Assembly (NCBI GenBank): GCA_022711595.1
Contig: JAKLET010000004.1
Coordinates: 91,611-155,610, forward strand
From: Deltaproteobacteria bacterium
GTDB taxonomy: Bacteria; Desulfobacterota; Syntrophorhabdia; Syntrophorhabdales; Syntrophorhabdaceae
Length of the DNA: 64,000 nt
Direction of reading: 5' to 3'
In this document: positions 36,342 to 44,315 of the stretch, one piece after another
Layout: each line of letters begins with the position of its first letter
How positions within the stretch are numbered: position 1 is the first letter of the stretch
Made by a program: the position numbers and the translations under genes
The notes under the pieces: generated by a model
Seen by the model: only the letters and a program-made list of their open reading frames with translations
What the model was told of the DNA's origin: nothing
Databases searched by the model: none

Positions 36342-37472
36342 ATGACGTTAAAAGTTATGACGATTGTCGGTACCAGGCCTGAGATCATCAAACTGAGCCG
36401 GGTAATGGCCGCGCTTGACAAATATGTTTCACACGTTCTGGTTCATACGGGACAGAACTATGATTATGAATTGAACGAGATCTTTTTCCAGGACCTGGGC
36501 ATCCGCAGGCCGGACCACTTTCTGAACGCTGTCGGGGGATCTGTGGCACAGACGATAGGAAACGTTATCGCCTTATCGGATGAGGTCATGGAAAGTCAGA
36601 AACCGGATGCGCTGCTGGTACTGGGAGATACCAACAGCTGCCTGTCCGTCATAGCCGCAAAACGCCGAAAGATCCCCATATTTCACATGGAAGCGGGAAA
36701 CAGGTGTTTTGACGAGAGGGTACCGGAAGAGGTGAACCGCAGGATCATCGATCACACAAGCGACATCAACATGCCCTACAGCGACATTGCCAGGGAATAT
36801 CTTCTCCGGGAAGGCCTTCCTCCGGACAGGATAATAAAGACAGGGAGCCCCATGTACGAGGTCATACACCATTACATGGAGAGGATAGAGGTTTCCGATG
36901 TGTTGGAACGCCTTGGTTTGCGTGAAAATGACTATTTCCTCGTGAGTTCCCACCGTGAGGAGAACATAGACTTCCCCGGGCAGTTCGAGAAACTTGTCGA
37001 TGTTCTGAACAACCTTTCGGAGAGTTTCGGTAAACGGGTCATTGTTTCCACTCATCCAAGGACAAGGAAGATGATCGATGAGAAAGGGGTCAAGATTGAT
37101 TCCCGCGTGGAGCTGATGAAACCCCTTGGTTTTTGCGACTATGTGCATCTCCAGACACGCGCAATGGCGACAATTTCCGACAGCGGAACTATCACGGAGG
37201 AATCTTCCATACTCAACTTTCCCGCGCTCAATATACGCAACGCCCATGAACGGCCCGAAGGAATGGAGGAAGGCGCCGTTATGATGCCGGGGCTTGACTG
37301 GGAGTCTGTTCTCCTCGGACTTCGTATACTGGAGGACCAGCCAAGGGGGGAGGCCCGGAAACTTCGCACTGTAAAAGACTATGATATACCGAACGTGTCG
37401 GAAAAGGTTTTGCGTATTATAATGAGCTACACGGGATATGTGAACCGGACGGTGTGGTATAAACAATCCTGA
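36342..37472 (+). CDS. wecB: UDP-GlcNAc 2-epimerase, non-hydrolysing (WbvD/FnlC-like)
   Basis: 376 residues from ATG 36342; a GTG at 36333 is in frame but the ATG is better placed after GCGGGTG. Signatures are [54 protein letters not shown] and [14 protein letters not shown]. The family inverts C2 of UDP-HexNAc. FnlC, WbjD and WbvD, which finish L-FucNAc or L-QuiNAc, belong to this family, and the [13 protein letters not shown] stretch is typical of them. It closes the three-gene pathway with 33375 and 35381. Confidence 0.88.
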   Translation: MTLKVMTIVGTRPEIIKLSRVMAALDKYVSHVLVHTGQNYDYELNEIFFQDLGIRRPDHFLNAVGGSVAQTIGNVIALSDEVMESQKPDALLVLGDTNSCLSVIAAKRRKIPIFHMEAGNRCFDERVPEEVNRRIIDHTSDINMPYSDIAREYLLREGLPPDRIIKTGSPMYEVIHHYMERIEVSDVLERLGLRENDYFLVSSHREENIDFPGQFEKLVDVLNNLSESFGKRVIVSTHPRTRKMIDEKGVKIDSRVELMKPLGFCDYVHLQTRAMATISDSGTITEESSILNFPALNIRNAHERPEGMEEGAVMMPGLDWESVLLGLRILEDQPRGEARKLRTVKDYDIPNVSEKVLRIIMSYTGYVNRTVWYKQS

Positions 37473-37528
37473 TATGATCGGTGTCCAGTCAAAGAAGATC
37501 ATCGACATTTCAAAGGAGCATTTAGCGC

Positions 37529-38755
37529 TTGAAAGCGCCTGATAAGGTTTGGGTTATTTCGGAGGTCTATTACCCCGACGAGCAGGGGGGAGGCCATTTC
37601 ATGACAAAACTCGCGGAAGGCCTTGCACGGTCATACAGAGTGCATGTCATCTGCGGTTATCCTCAGCGTTCCGGCGACCAGCGCGATCTTCCGAAGAGAG
37701 AGACGCATAACGGTGTGCAGATAGAACGATGCTGCTCGACGAATTTCGACAAAAAACGGCTTTCATTGAGATTGGTCAATTTCATCACCATCAGTCTGTC
37801 AATTTTTTTCAGATCGCTGTCAAAGATCTCCAGAAATGACCTGGTGATCGTGGTCACTACGCCGCCGTCGTTGCCCTTTGTTATTTTTATCGCATGCAAA
37901 CTGACCAGGGCCAAATGCATACTCCGCATCGAAGACATATACCCGGAAACATTGATCGCCACCGGCATCACCGGACCAAAAAGCATGCTGGCACGCCTGA
38001 TGACCTTTCTGAACCGTTGGCTCTATGGGAGCGTTGATCATATAACCGTTTTGGGCAGGGACATGAAGCAGCTGGTCCAGCATAAGATCGATCATGTTTC
38101 AAAAACGGACAAGATAACCATAGTGCCCAACTGGACGGACCTCGACCTGGTTGCTCCCATGTCCAGGGACGATAATCCATTGATCAAGGAATTGCGCCTG
38201 ACTGATAGGTTTGTTGTGCAATGCGCGGGCAATATGGGTCATGCCCAGGGTATCGAGAATATGTTCGCTGCCGCCGAAATGCTGCGGGTCCACGGCGATA
38301 TCCATTTCCTCTTTATCGGAACCGGTGTTAAAAGGGAATGGATGGAAAAGACCGTTCAGGACAAGGAACTTAAAAACATCACCATTCTCGGGCAGAGGCC
38401 GCGTGCTGAGCAGCCGGTCTTTTTGAATGCCTGTGATGTTTCGATAGTTTCCCTGGTGTCGGGAATGAAAGGGGCCGCCGTTCCCAGCAGGCTTTATAAT
38501 ATCATGGCGGCGGGCAAGCCTGTTATTGCCATCGCAGAGGAAGGGTCAGAAGTGGCCCTTACGATCACCGAGGAGGAGATAGGCTGGGTGGCGCCGCCCG
38601 GTGAACCCGGCAGGCTGGCGGAGGTCATCATGGACGCTTTCTCAGACCCGGCACGGTTGCGGCAGATGGGTTTGCGGGCGCGGCAGGCAGTGGAGAACAA
38701 ATACACGCACGACAGGGGAATAGAGATCTATTGCACCGTGATCAGAAACCTTTGA
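37529..38755 (+). CDS. WbuB-like family 4 glycosyltransferase
   Basis: 408 residues from TTG 37529, with AAAGGAG ten bases upstream. The N terminus VISEVYYPDEQGGGHFMTKL with its glycine-rich loop, the LRIEDIYPETLIATG stretch and the donor-site GMKGAAVPSRLYNIMAAGKP resemble WbuB, the L-FucNAc transferase that follows fnlABC in E. coli O26. Its position after the CapE/RmlD/WecB set suggests it transfers the L-amino sugar made there. It is probably cytoplasmic or peripheral to the inner membrane. Confidence 0.85.
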   Translation: MKAPDKVWVISEVYYPDEQGGGHFMTKLAEGLARSYRVHVICGYPQRSGDQRDLPKRETHNGVQIERCCSTNFDKKRLSLRLVNFITISLSIFFRSLSKISRNDLVIVVTTPPSLPFVIFIACKLTRAKCILRIEDIYPETLIATGITGPKSMLARLMTFLNRWLYGSVDHITVLGRDMKQLVQHKIDHVSKTDKITIVPNWTDLDLVAPMSRDDNPLIKELRLTDRFVVQCAGNMGHAQGIENMFAAAEMLRVHGDIHFLFIGTGVKREWMEKTVQDKELKNITILGQRPRAEQPVFLNACDVSIVSLVSGMKGAAVPSRLYNIMAAGKPVIAIAEEGSEVALTITEEEIGWVAPPGEPGRLAEVIMDAFSDPARLRQMGLRARQAVENKYTHDRGIEIYCTVIRNL

Positions 38756-38798
38756 CAGACATGATGTATAATGTAAATTATTTTACCATAGGTCAAAA

Positions 38799-40223
38799 AT
38801 GAAAATATTTTTTATAATTCCTCCCAATATCCATTACATCGAACCGTATGCTTACGTGGAAGCAGATAAAAGCAACGCGATAAGGCCAAGTCTCGGACTG
38901 CTCTATGTGGCTGCCGCGGTAAAGGATATTCCCGGTGTTGACATACGCATTATAGACATGAACATTGATGAAATATCGATGGAAACCCTGGAAAAACTCA
39001 TCGCAGAGGAATCCCCTGATATTGTCGGCTTCAGTGTTCTGACGTTTAACCTTTTGAATTGCATGGAGGTTTGTAAAATAGTACGTAAGGCGAGCACTCA
39101 GGCAAAAATATGTTTTGGCGGGTGGCATCCTACGTTGTACCCAGAAGAAACTCTCGCATTTGGTTTTGTCGATTATATCGTTATAGGCGAGGGAGAACTG
39201 ACTTTCAAGGAACTCGTGAGTCTTTACCTTGACGGGTCAGGCATAACGGAAGAGAAGCTTTCTGCTGTAAATGGTCTTGGTTACAAGACATCGGAAGGAG
39301 AGATCGTCATCAATCCTCCCCGCCCTGTTGTAAAAAAGCTCGACGATCTGCCGCTGCCAGCATACGACCTTGTCGATCCAACAAAATATTCACATCTTTT
39401 GGCGTGCACCGATCAGGTTGTGAACATAATGACATCACGCGGTTGTCCCCAGGGATGTGTTTTTTGCGACCTGAGGCGTTCCCCGTACCGCTACCGCACT
39501 CCGGGGAACATTCTGGAGGAGATCCGATTCTGGGTGAACAAGGGTGTCAGGGAGTTTTTCATCCAGGATGACAATTTCACGATCAACAGAAAAAGGACCA
39601 TTGAATTTTGTAATTTATTGAAGGACGCTGACCTGAACATAACATACAAGATCAGCTCGCGTGTCGATTACATTGATGATGAATTGAGCGAACACCTTAA
39701 AAGGTCAGGATGTTACCGGATATATTTCGGTGTTGAATCCGGTTCGCAGAGGATACTGGATTACCTGGAAAAAGGTATAAAGACGCAGGATATCAGGAAG
39801 GCGTTCCGGTCCGCTCAGAAATTCGGGATCGACTGCTGCGCTTATATTATGATCGGGGTGCCTTCTGAGACCAAAGACGATATCGATATGACGATGGACC
39901 TTATCAAAGAGATAAGACCAAGGCACTTGCATTGTTCGATCTGTACGCCTATGCCTAAGACATACCTTTACAATAGATTAATGGAAGATGGAACTATTGA
40001 ACATGACTACTGGCTTGATTTCGCGAAAAAGCCGGATCCGTCCTTCAGAACCTCGTTTGCGAGTAAATTGTACAGTGCCGAAGAGCTGAGGGATATGCAA
40101 AATGCGATTCAGAGGCAGTTCTATTTTAATCCCGGCATTATCTTTCACGAAATACTGAGAACACGTGGGTTAAAACAATTTTTTGCAAAATTCCAGATGG
40201 CGTTAAGGATGCTTTTCCATTAA
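38799..40223 (+). CDS. B12-binding radical SAM protein (third of three)
   Basis: 474 residues. Cobalamin-binding elements (SLGLLYVAAAVKD, CFGGWHPTLYPEE, IVIGEGELTFKEL) lead into a radical-SAM barrel with SRGCPQGCVFC (C216, C220, C223) and a FGVESGSQRILDYLEKGI strand. The C-terminal MRDMQNAIQRQFYFNPG-like tail is helical. It lies between the WbuB-like transferase and the D-QuiNAc module. A TATAAT sequence at 38767-38772 lies 27 bases upstream, but no -35 partner is correctly spaced. Reaction unknown. Confidence 0.87.
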   Translation: MKIFFIIPPNIHYIEPYAYVEADKSNAIRPSLGLLYVAAAVKDIPGVDIRIIDMNIDEISMETLEKLIAEESPDIVGFSVLTFNLLNCMEVCKIVRKASTQAKICFGGWHPTLYPEETLAFGFVDYIVIGEGELTFKELVSLYLDGSGITEEKLSAVNGLGYKTSEGEIVINPPRPVVKKLDDLPLPAYDLVDPTKYSHLLACTDQVVNIMTSRGCPQGCVFCDLRRSPYRYRTPGNILEEIRFWVNKGVREFFIQDDNFTINRKRTIEFCNLLKDADLNITYKISSRVDYIDDELSEHLKRSGCYRIYFGVESGSQRILDYLEKGIKTQDIRKAFRSAQKFGIDCCAYIMIGVPSETKDDIDMTMDLIKEIRPRHLHCSICTPMPKTYLYNRLMEDGTIEHDYWLDFAKKPDPSFRTSFASKLYSAEELRDMQNAIQRQFYFNPGIIFHEILRTRGLKQFFAKFQMALRMLFH

Positions 40224-40237
40224 CGTGTATTGGGGAA

Positions 40238-41188
40238 ATGAAAGTGCTTATAACAGGGGCAAACGGTTTTCTCGGATCGACAATAGTGCGCCAGGCAAAT
40301 GCTTCCCGAATGCCATTTTGTGCGACCGATCTCCATGGGTCGCCGGCTGTGCAGGGAATCGATTACGATCGGTCGGATATAACAGACCCGTCGGGGATGA
40401 AACCTTTGCCCGAGGGATTGTCATGTATTATCCATACCGCTGGACTGGCGCATATCTTTGACGGTGCTCAGGCTGAAGGCGCTCCTTTTCACACCGTTAA
40501 TGTCACTGGCACGGTCAACATGATCGAAGCGGCAGCCATTGCCGGGGTGGAGCATTTTGTCCTGATAAGCTCTGTTTCAGTTTATGGGCCGTACACCCAT
40601 GGCGTTTATGATGAGAATGTTCCCTGCAGCCCCGTAGGGCCTTATGCTATATCCAAGTACGAAGCCGAGCTCGGAGCCCGGGAAATTGCGGAGAGAACAG
40701 GGATGGCGCTTACGATCCTGCGGCTTTCAACGCTTTACGGTGAAGGTGATCCCGGGAACGTGGGACGATTGGTGCGTTCTTTGGACCGTAGGAGGTTTGT
40801 ATGGATAGGTACCGGTGCTAACCGGAAAAGCTTGCTGCATAAGGATGATGCCGCCCGCGCGTGCCTGGTAGCGGCAACCCGGCCTGCATCCGGCATCAAT
40901 GTGTTTAACGTTTCCGCCCCGCCATGCACGATGCGTGAAATTGTTGACGGTATCTCGGATGCCCTGGGGAAATGTCCTTTCCCCGTAAGCGTTCCGGCAG
41001 GGTTGGCTCTGTTTCTCGGCAGGGGCCTGTCAAAAGGTCTCCATCAAACAATAAAGAAATGGTTGTCTGAAGATGTTTACGACACAAGTTCATTTTATGA
41101 AGCCTATGGTTTCAAGACCGGCATCAGTTTGGAGGAAGGTCTCAGGCGCGAGGTGGACTGGTATTTGAAAGACAAGGGAGCGAACTGA
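40238..41188 (+). CDS. WbpV/WreQ-like NAD-dependent 4-ketosugar reductase
   Basis: 316 residues. Nucleotide motif LITGANGFLGSTIV, an IHTAGLAHIF strand like the GRAH motif of WbpV-type enzymes, the LISSVSVYGPYT serine strand, and YAISKYEAE with the catalytic YxxxK. Members of this group reduce UDP-4-keto-6-deoxy-GlcNAc to UDP-D-QuiNAc or UDP-D-FucNAc. The next two genes are an initiating PGT and a WbpM-type dehydratase, the same triad as wbpV-wbpL-wbpM and wreQ-wreU-wreV. It probably makes the priming sugar. Confidence 0.8.
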   Translation: MKVLITGANGFLGSTIVRQANASRMPFCATDLHGSPAVQGIDYDRSDITDPSGMKPLPEGLSCIIHTAGLAHIFDGAQAEGAPFHTVNVTGTVNMIEAAAIAGVEHFVLISSVSVYGPYTHGVYDENVPCSPVGPYAISKYEAELGAREIAERTGMALTILRLSTLYGEGDPGNVGRLVRSLDRRRFVWIGTGANRKSLLHKDDAARACLVAATRPASGINVFNVSAPPCTMREIVDGISDALGKCPFPVSVPAGLALFLGRGLSKGLHQTIKKWLSEDVYDTSSFYEAYGFKTGISLEEGLRREVDWYLKDKGAN

Positions 41189-41230
41189 GGGAACATGTTT
41201 CATGATATCATGGAATGCGGGAATTGATCT

Positions 41231-41791
41231 GTGAAACGTATCTTTGATCTATTTGTTGCCTTTATTTTATCCTGCCTGTTATTGCTCCCCGTTATCTGCA
41301 TAGCCCTGTTGATAAAACTATCTTCGAAAGGCCCTGCTCTGTATTGGTCCAAGAGAGTCGGTATTGGAAACGATATATTCTTAATGCCCAAGTTTCGTAC
41401 CATGAGAATCGATACACCTGATGTTGCCACACATCTTCTGGAAAACCCTGATGTGTATTTGATCCCGGTGGGCTCTTTTTTACGCAAATATAGTCTTGAT
41501 GAGTTCCCGCAGATATGGAGCGTGATGAAAGGGGACATGAGTATTGTGGGACCAAGACCTGCACTTTATAACCAGCACGATCTTATCGAGCTCAGGACAG
41601 CAAGGGGCATACATAATATTGTTCCCGGTATCACGGGGTGGGCACAGGTCAACGGAAGGGACACGATATCGATACCGGTCAAGGTGGACTATGATGAATA
41701 TTACCTTAAGAACAGGTCATTCTTATTTGACCTGAGAATACTATGGATGACCTTTCAAAAGGTGATAAGGTCAGAGGATGTGAAACATTAG
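41231..41791 (+). CDS. second initiating phosphoglycosyl transferase (PglC/WreU-like)
   Basis: 186 residues from GTG 41231. One N-terminal membrane helix precedes MPKFRTMR, the catalytic YSLDEFPQIWSVMKGDMS (Asp-Glu), IVGPRPALYN and VPGITGWAQVNGRDT. It is the short, single-domain PGT form, like PglC or WreU. Having the C4 reductase before it and the dehydratase after it suggests D-QuiNAc-1-P or D-FucNAc-1-P transfer to undecaprenyl phosphate. A second PGT at 17782 points to two different lipid-linked glycans in this locus. Confidence 0.92.
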   Translation: MKRIFDLFVAFILSCLLLLPVICIALLIKLSSKGPALYWSKRVGIGNDIFLMPKFRTMRIDTPDVATHLLENPDVYLIPVGSFLRKYSLDEFPQIWSVMKGDMSIVGPRPALYNQHDLIELRTARGIHNIVPGITGWAQVNGRDTISIPVKVDYDEYYLKNRSFLFDLRILWMTFQKVIRSEDVKH

Positions 41792-41846
41792 GCAACTGCC
41801 TGATGTTTATAAATTGACCGGATTGTGATATAAAGACAGCGCACAC

Positions 41847-43688
41847 ATGAAAAACCGACTTATCCAGAACGCAAAGCGTGTAATTGTTTTGGCAAGCGAT
41901 GCGGTATCTACAGTTTTTGCCTATTGGTTTGCATACATCCTGCGGTTCAATTTTTCCATACCGGAGATAAACTTAAAAGTATTTTTTGCCACTCTGCCGG
42001 TACTTTTGTTGATAAGGGTGTTCTGTTTTTACTTTTTCAAGCTTTACAGCGGTGTGTGGCGTTATGCTTCAATGAACGACCTGCTGCGCATCCTGAAGGC
42101 GACGGTTCTCAGCTCATTTTTATTTTTTGTTTACGTGGGGCTTGTTTATCAACTTATAGATTTTCCCCGGTCGGTGTTCATCATAGATTGGTTCATCATT
42201 GTTTGCCTTGTCGGCGGGTCCCGGTTCCTGTACAGGTTATTCCGTGAGTTTTATCCCGCAGGGGGGGCGATCAAGGAGAAAAAAAAGGTCATCATTGTGG
42301 GAGCTGGAAGGGCCGGAGAGATGCTGCTCAGGGAAATGAGGCAAAACTCGAGGATAGGATATGAACCCGTAGGGTTCTTGGATGATAATACATCAAAAAA
42401 GGGTATGAGGATACACGGTCTTCCGGTTTTGGGAAAGATCGATGACCTGGAAAAGACCGTCGACAAGAAACAGGTGCAGGAGGCCATCATAGCCATTCCA
42501 ACCCTTTCCGGAAAAGAGATGAGAAGGATCATCCAGCTCTGTGAGAACGCCGGCATACCATGCAAGACCGTTCCGGCCATCAGCGATATATTGAACGGCA
42601 CCGTGCATGTTAACCAGATACGCCAGATCAGCATCGAGGACCTTCTCGGCAGGGAACATGTAGAGCTCAACGAGCGGCAGATCAGGGAATACCTGACAGG
42701 GAAGCGGGTTCTTGTGACGGGAGCGGCAGGCTCCATAGGCTCCGAGCTTTGCAGGCAGATCATGAAGATGGAACCCGAAAAGCTTATTCTCTACGAAAGG
42801 GTGGAGAACGAGATATACAGGATAGACAAGGAGTTTTCGCAGGCATTTACTGAAAGGCCATACGAAATGGTTCTTGGCGATATCCTTGATACGCAGAGAC
42901 TTGAATGGGCGATGGATACGTTCAAGCCCCAGGTCGTCTTTCATGCCGCCGCATATAAGCATGTTCCAATAATGGAATCCAATCCTCTCCTGGCAATAAA
43001 GAACAACGTTCAGGGAACATACAACGTGGCAAAGGAGTCAATTCGGGCCGGAGTTGATAAGTTCGTTCTCATTTCAACGGACAAGGCCGTAAGTCCGGCC
43101 AATGTCATGGGAGCGACGAAACGTGTGGCCGAGCTCATCTGCCAGGGGATGAACAGCCAGAACAGGACAAGGTTCATTGCCGTCAGGTTCGGCAATGTTC
43201 TGGGCAGCGCGGGAAGCGTCATACCTCTTTTCAAAGAACAGATAATAAAAGGCGGCCCCGTGACGGTGACCCACCCCGAAATGACCCGGTACTTTATGAG
43301 TATTCCCGAGGCAGCGCAGTTGGTCATGCAGGCGGGGGCCATGGGTACCGGGGGAGAGATATTTGTTCTCGATATGGGAGAGCCGGTAAAGATCATAGAC
43401 CTGGCACAGGATATGATACGCCTCATGGGCTTCAAGATCGGTGAGGATGTCGATGTTGTTTACACGGGACTGCGGCCGGGTGAAAAGCTTCACGAAGAGC
43501 TCGTCGCCGAGGAAGAAGAATCGGTTAAGACCCTGCACGGAAAGATCACCATGGTAAAGTCTCCTCCTGTTGACTGGCAAGATTTGCGGAACAAGATAGA
43601 AACGGTTGTGCTCACAGTCAACGAAAATGACCCCGCGAAGGTCTTAAGTGTCCTTACTTCCGTGATCCCCTCCAGATCAGCGAATTGA
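41847..43688 (+). CDS. WbpM/CapD-type membrane UDP-GlcNAc 4,6-dehydratase
   Basis: 613 residues. Four N-terminal membrane helices (about 1-130) are followed by a CoA-binding-like Rossmann domain (VIIVGAGRAGEMLLREM at about 150) and a catalytic SDR domain from about 285 (VLVTGAAGSIGSELCRQI). STDKAVSPANVMGATKRVAE carries the Met-x3-Lys site typical of WbpM and PglF. The product is UDP-4-keto-6-deoxy-GlcNAc, the precursor of UDP-D-QuiNAc, UDP-D-FucNAc and bacillosamine. It follows the PGT by 55 bp and fits the reductase at 40238. Confidence 0.93.
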   Translation: MKNRLIQNAKRVIVLASDAVSTVFAYWFAYILRFNFSIPEINLKVFFATLPVLLLIRVFCFYFFKLYSGVWRYASMNDLLRILKATVLSSFLFFVYVGLVYQLIDFPRSVFIIDWFIIVCLVGGSRFLYRLFREFYPAGGAIKEKKKVIIVGAGRAGEMLLREMRQNSRIGYEPVGFLDDNTSKKGMRIHGLPVLGKIDDLEKTVDKKQVQEAIIAIPTLSGKEMRRIIQLCENAGIPCKTVPAISDILNGTVHVNQIRQISIEDLLGREHVELNERQIREYLTGKRVLVTGAAGSIGSELCRQIMKMEPEKLILYERVENEIYRIDKEFSQAFTERPYEMVLGDILDTQRLEWAMDTFKPQVVFHAAAYKHVPIMESNPLLAIKNNVQGTYNVAKESIRAGVDKFVLISTDKAVSPANVMGATKRVAELICQGMNSQNRTRFIAVRFGNVLGSAGSVIPLFKEQIIKGGPVTVTHPEMTRYFMSIPEAAQLVMQAGAMGTGGEIFVLDMGEPVKIIDLAQDMIRLMGFKIGEDVDVVYTGLRPGEKLHEELVAEEEESVKTLHGKITMVKSPPVDWQDLRNKIETVVLTVNENDPAKVLSVLTSVIPSRSAN

Positions 43689-43697
43689 TAAGAGAGC

Positions 43698-44297
43698 ATG
43701 CGTATCATAGACGCCAAATACGTTAAAAGCGTTTCTTCACCGGGCGAGGTTCAGTTTAACGCCGCGGCGGAGATCTGTTTTATCGGCAGGTCGAACGTGG
43801 GTAAATCCTCCCTTATCAACGCGCTTGTAACACAGCGTGTGGCCAGGACCAGCTCTCGGCCGGGCGCGACGAGAATGATCAACATCTATAAAGTTCTCTA
43901 TGAATCCCTTGGAAAACGTGATTGGATAATCTTTTCCGATTTTCCCGGCTTTGGCTACGCTAAGGTGTCAAGAAGTATGGCACTGGACTGGCAGAAAATG
44001 GTAGAAGGGTACCTGCCGGCAAATGAGCGGATAAAAAGGATCATATGGCTCCTGGATGTCCGAAGGGATTTTGACGATCTTGACCTGATGCTTGCGCAGT
44101 GGCTTCATTCAAAACAGCTCCCCTTCACCCCGGTCCTCACCAAGGTGGATAAGGAAACACAGGGAAATATCGTAAAGAAGGTGCGCTCCTACGAGCAGTT
44201 TTTTAACGGTCAGAAGGCATACTTGTTTTCATCCAGAACAGGTTACGGTAAGAAAGAACTCCTTACACATATGCGGCAGATCTTGCAGAACAAATAA
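43698..44297 (+). CDS. engB: ribosome biogenesis GTPase EngB/YsxC
   Basis: 199 residues. The GTPase motifs are intact: G1 IGRSNVGKSSLINAL, G2-region SSRPGATRMINIY, G3 FSDFPGFGYAKVS, G4 VLTKVDKE, and the later LFSSRTGYGKKEL as G5. EngB helps assemble the 50S ribosomal subunit and is essential in most bacteria tested. It is nine bases downstream of the dehydratase, so it is probably expressed from the polysaccharide operon. Its position inside the 17.6-kb segment flanked by the direct repeat means loss of that segment would remove an essential gene. Confidence 0.95.
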   Translation: MRIIDAKYVKSVSSPGEVQFNAAAEICFIGRSNVGKSSLINALVTQRVARTSSRPGATRMINIYKVLYESLGKRDWIIFSDFPGFGYAKVSRSMALDWQKMVEGYLPANERIKRIIWLLDVRRDFDDLDLMLAQWLHSKQLPFTPVLTKVDKETQGNIVKKVRSYEQFFNGQKAYLFSSRTGYGKKELLTHMRQILQNK

Positions 44298-44315
44298 AAA
44301 TAAAAAAAACAATTT

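Noticed and set aside
38752..38772. TTGACA and TATAAT near the third radical-SAM gene
   Set aside because: The two boxes are separated by only nine bases, far too close for a sigma-70 promoter, and TTGACA overlaps the end of the preceding gene.
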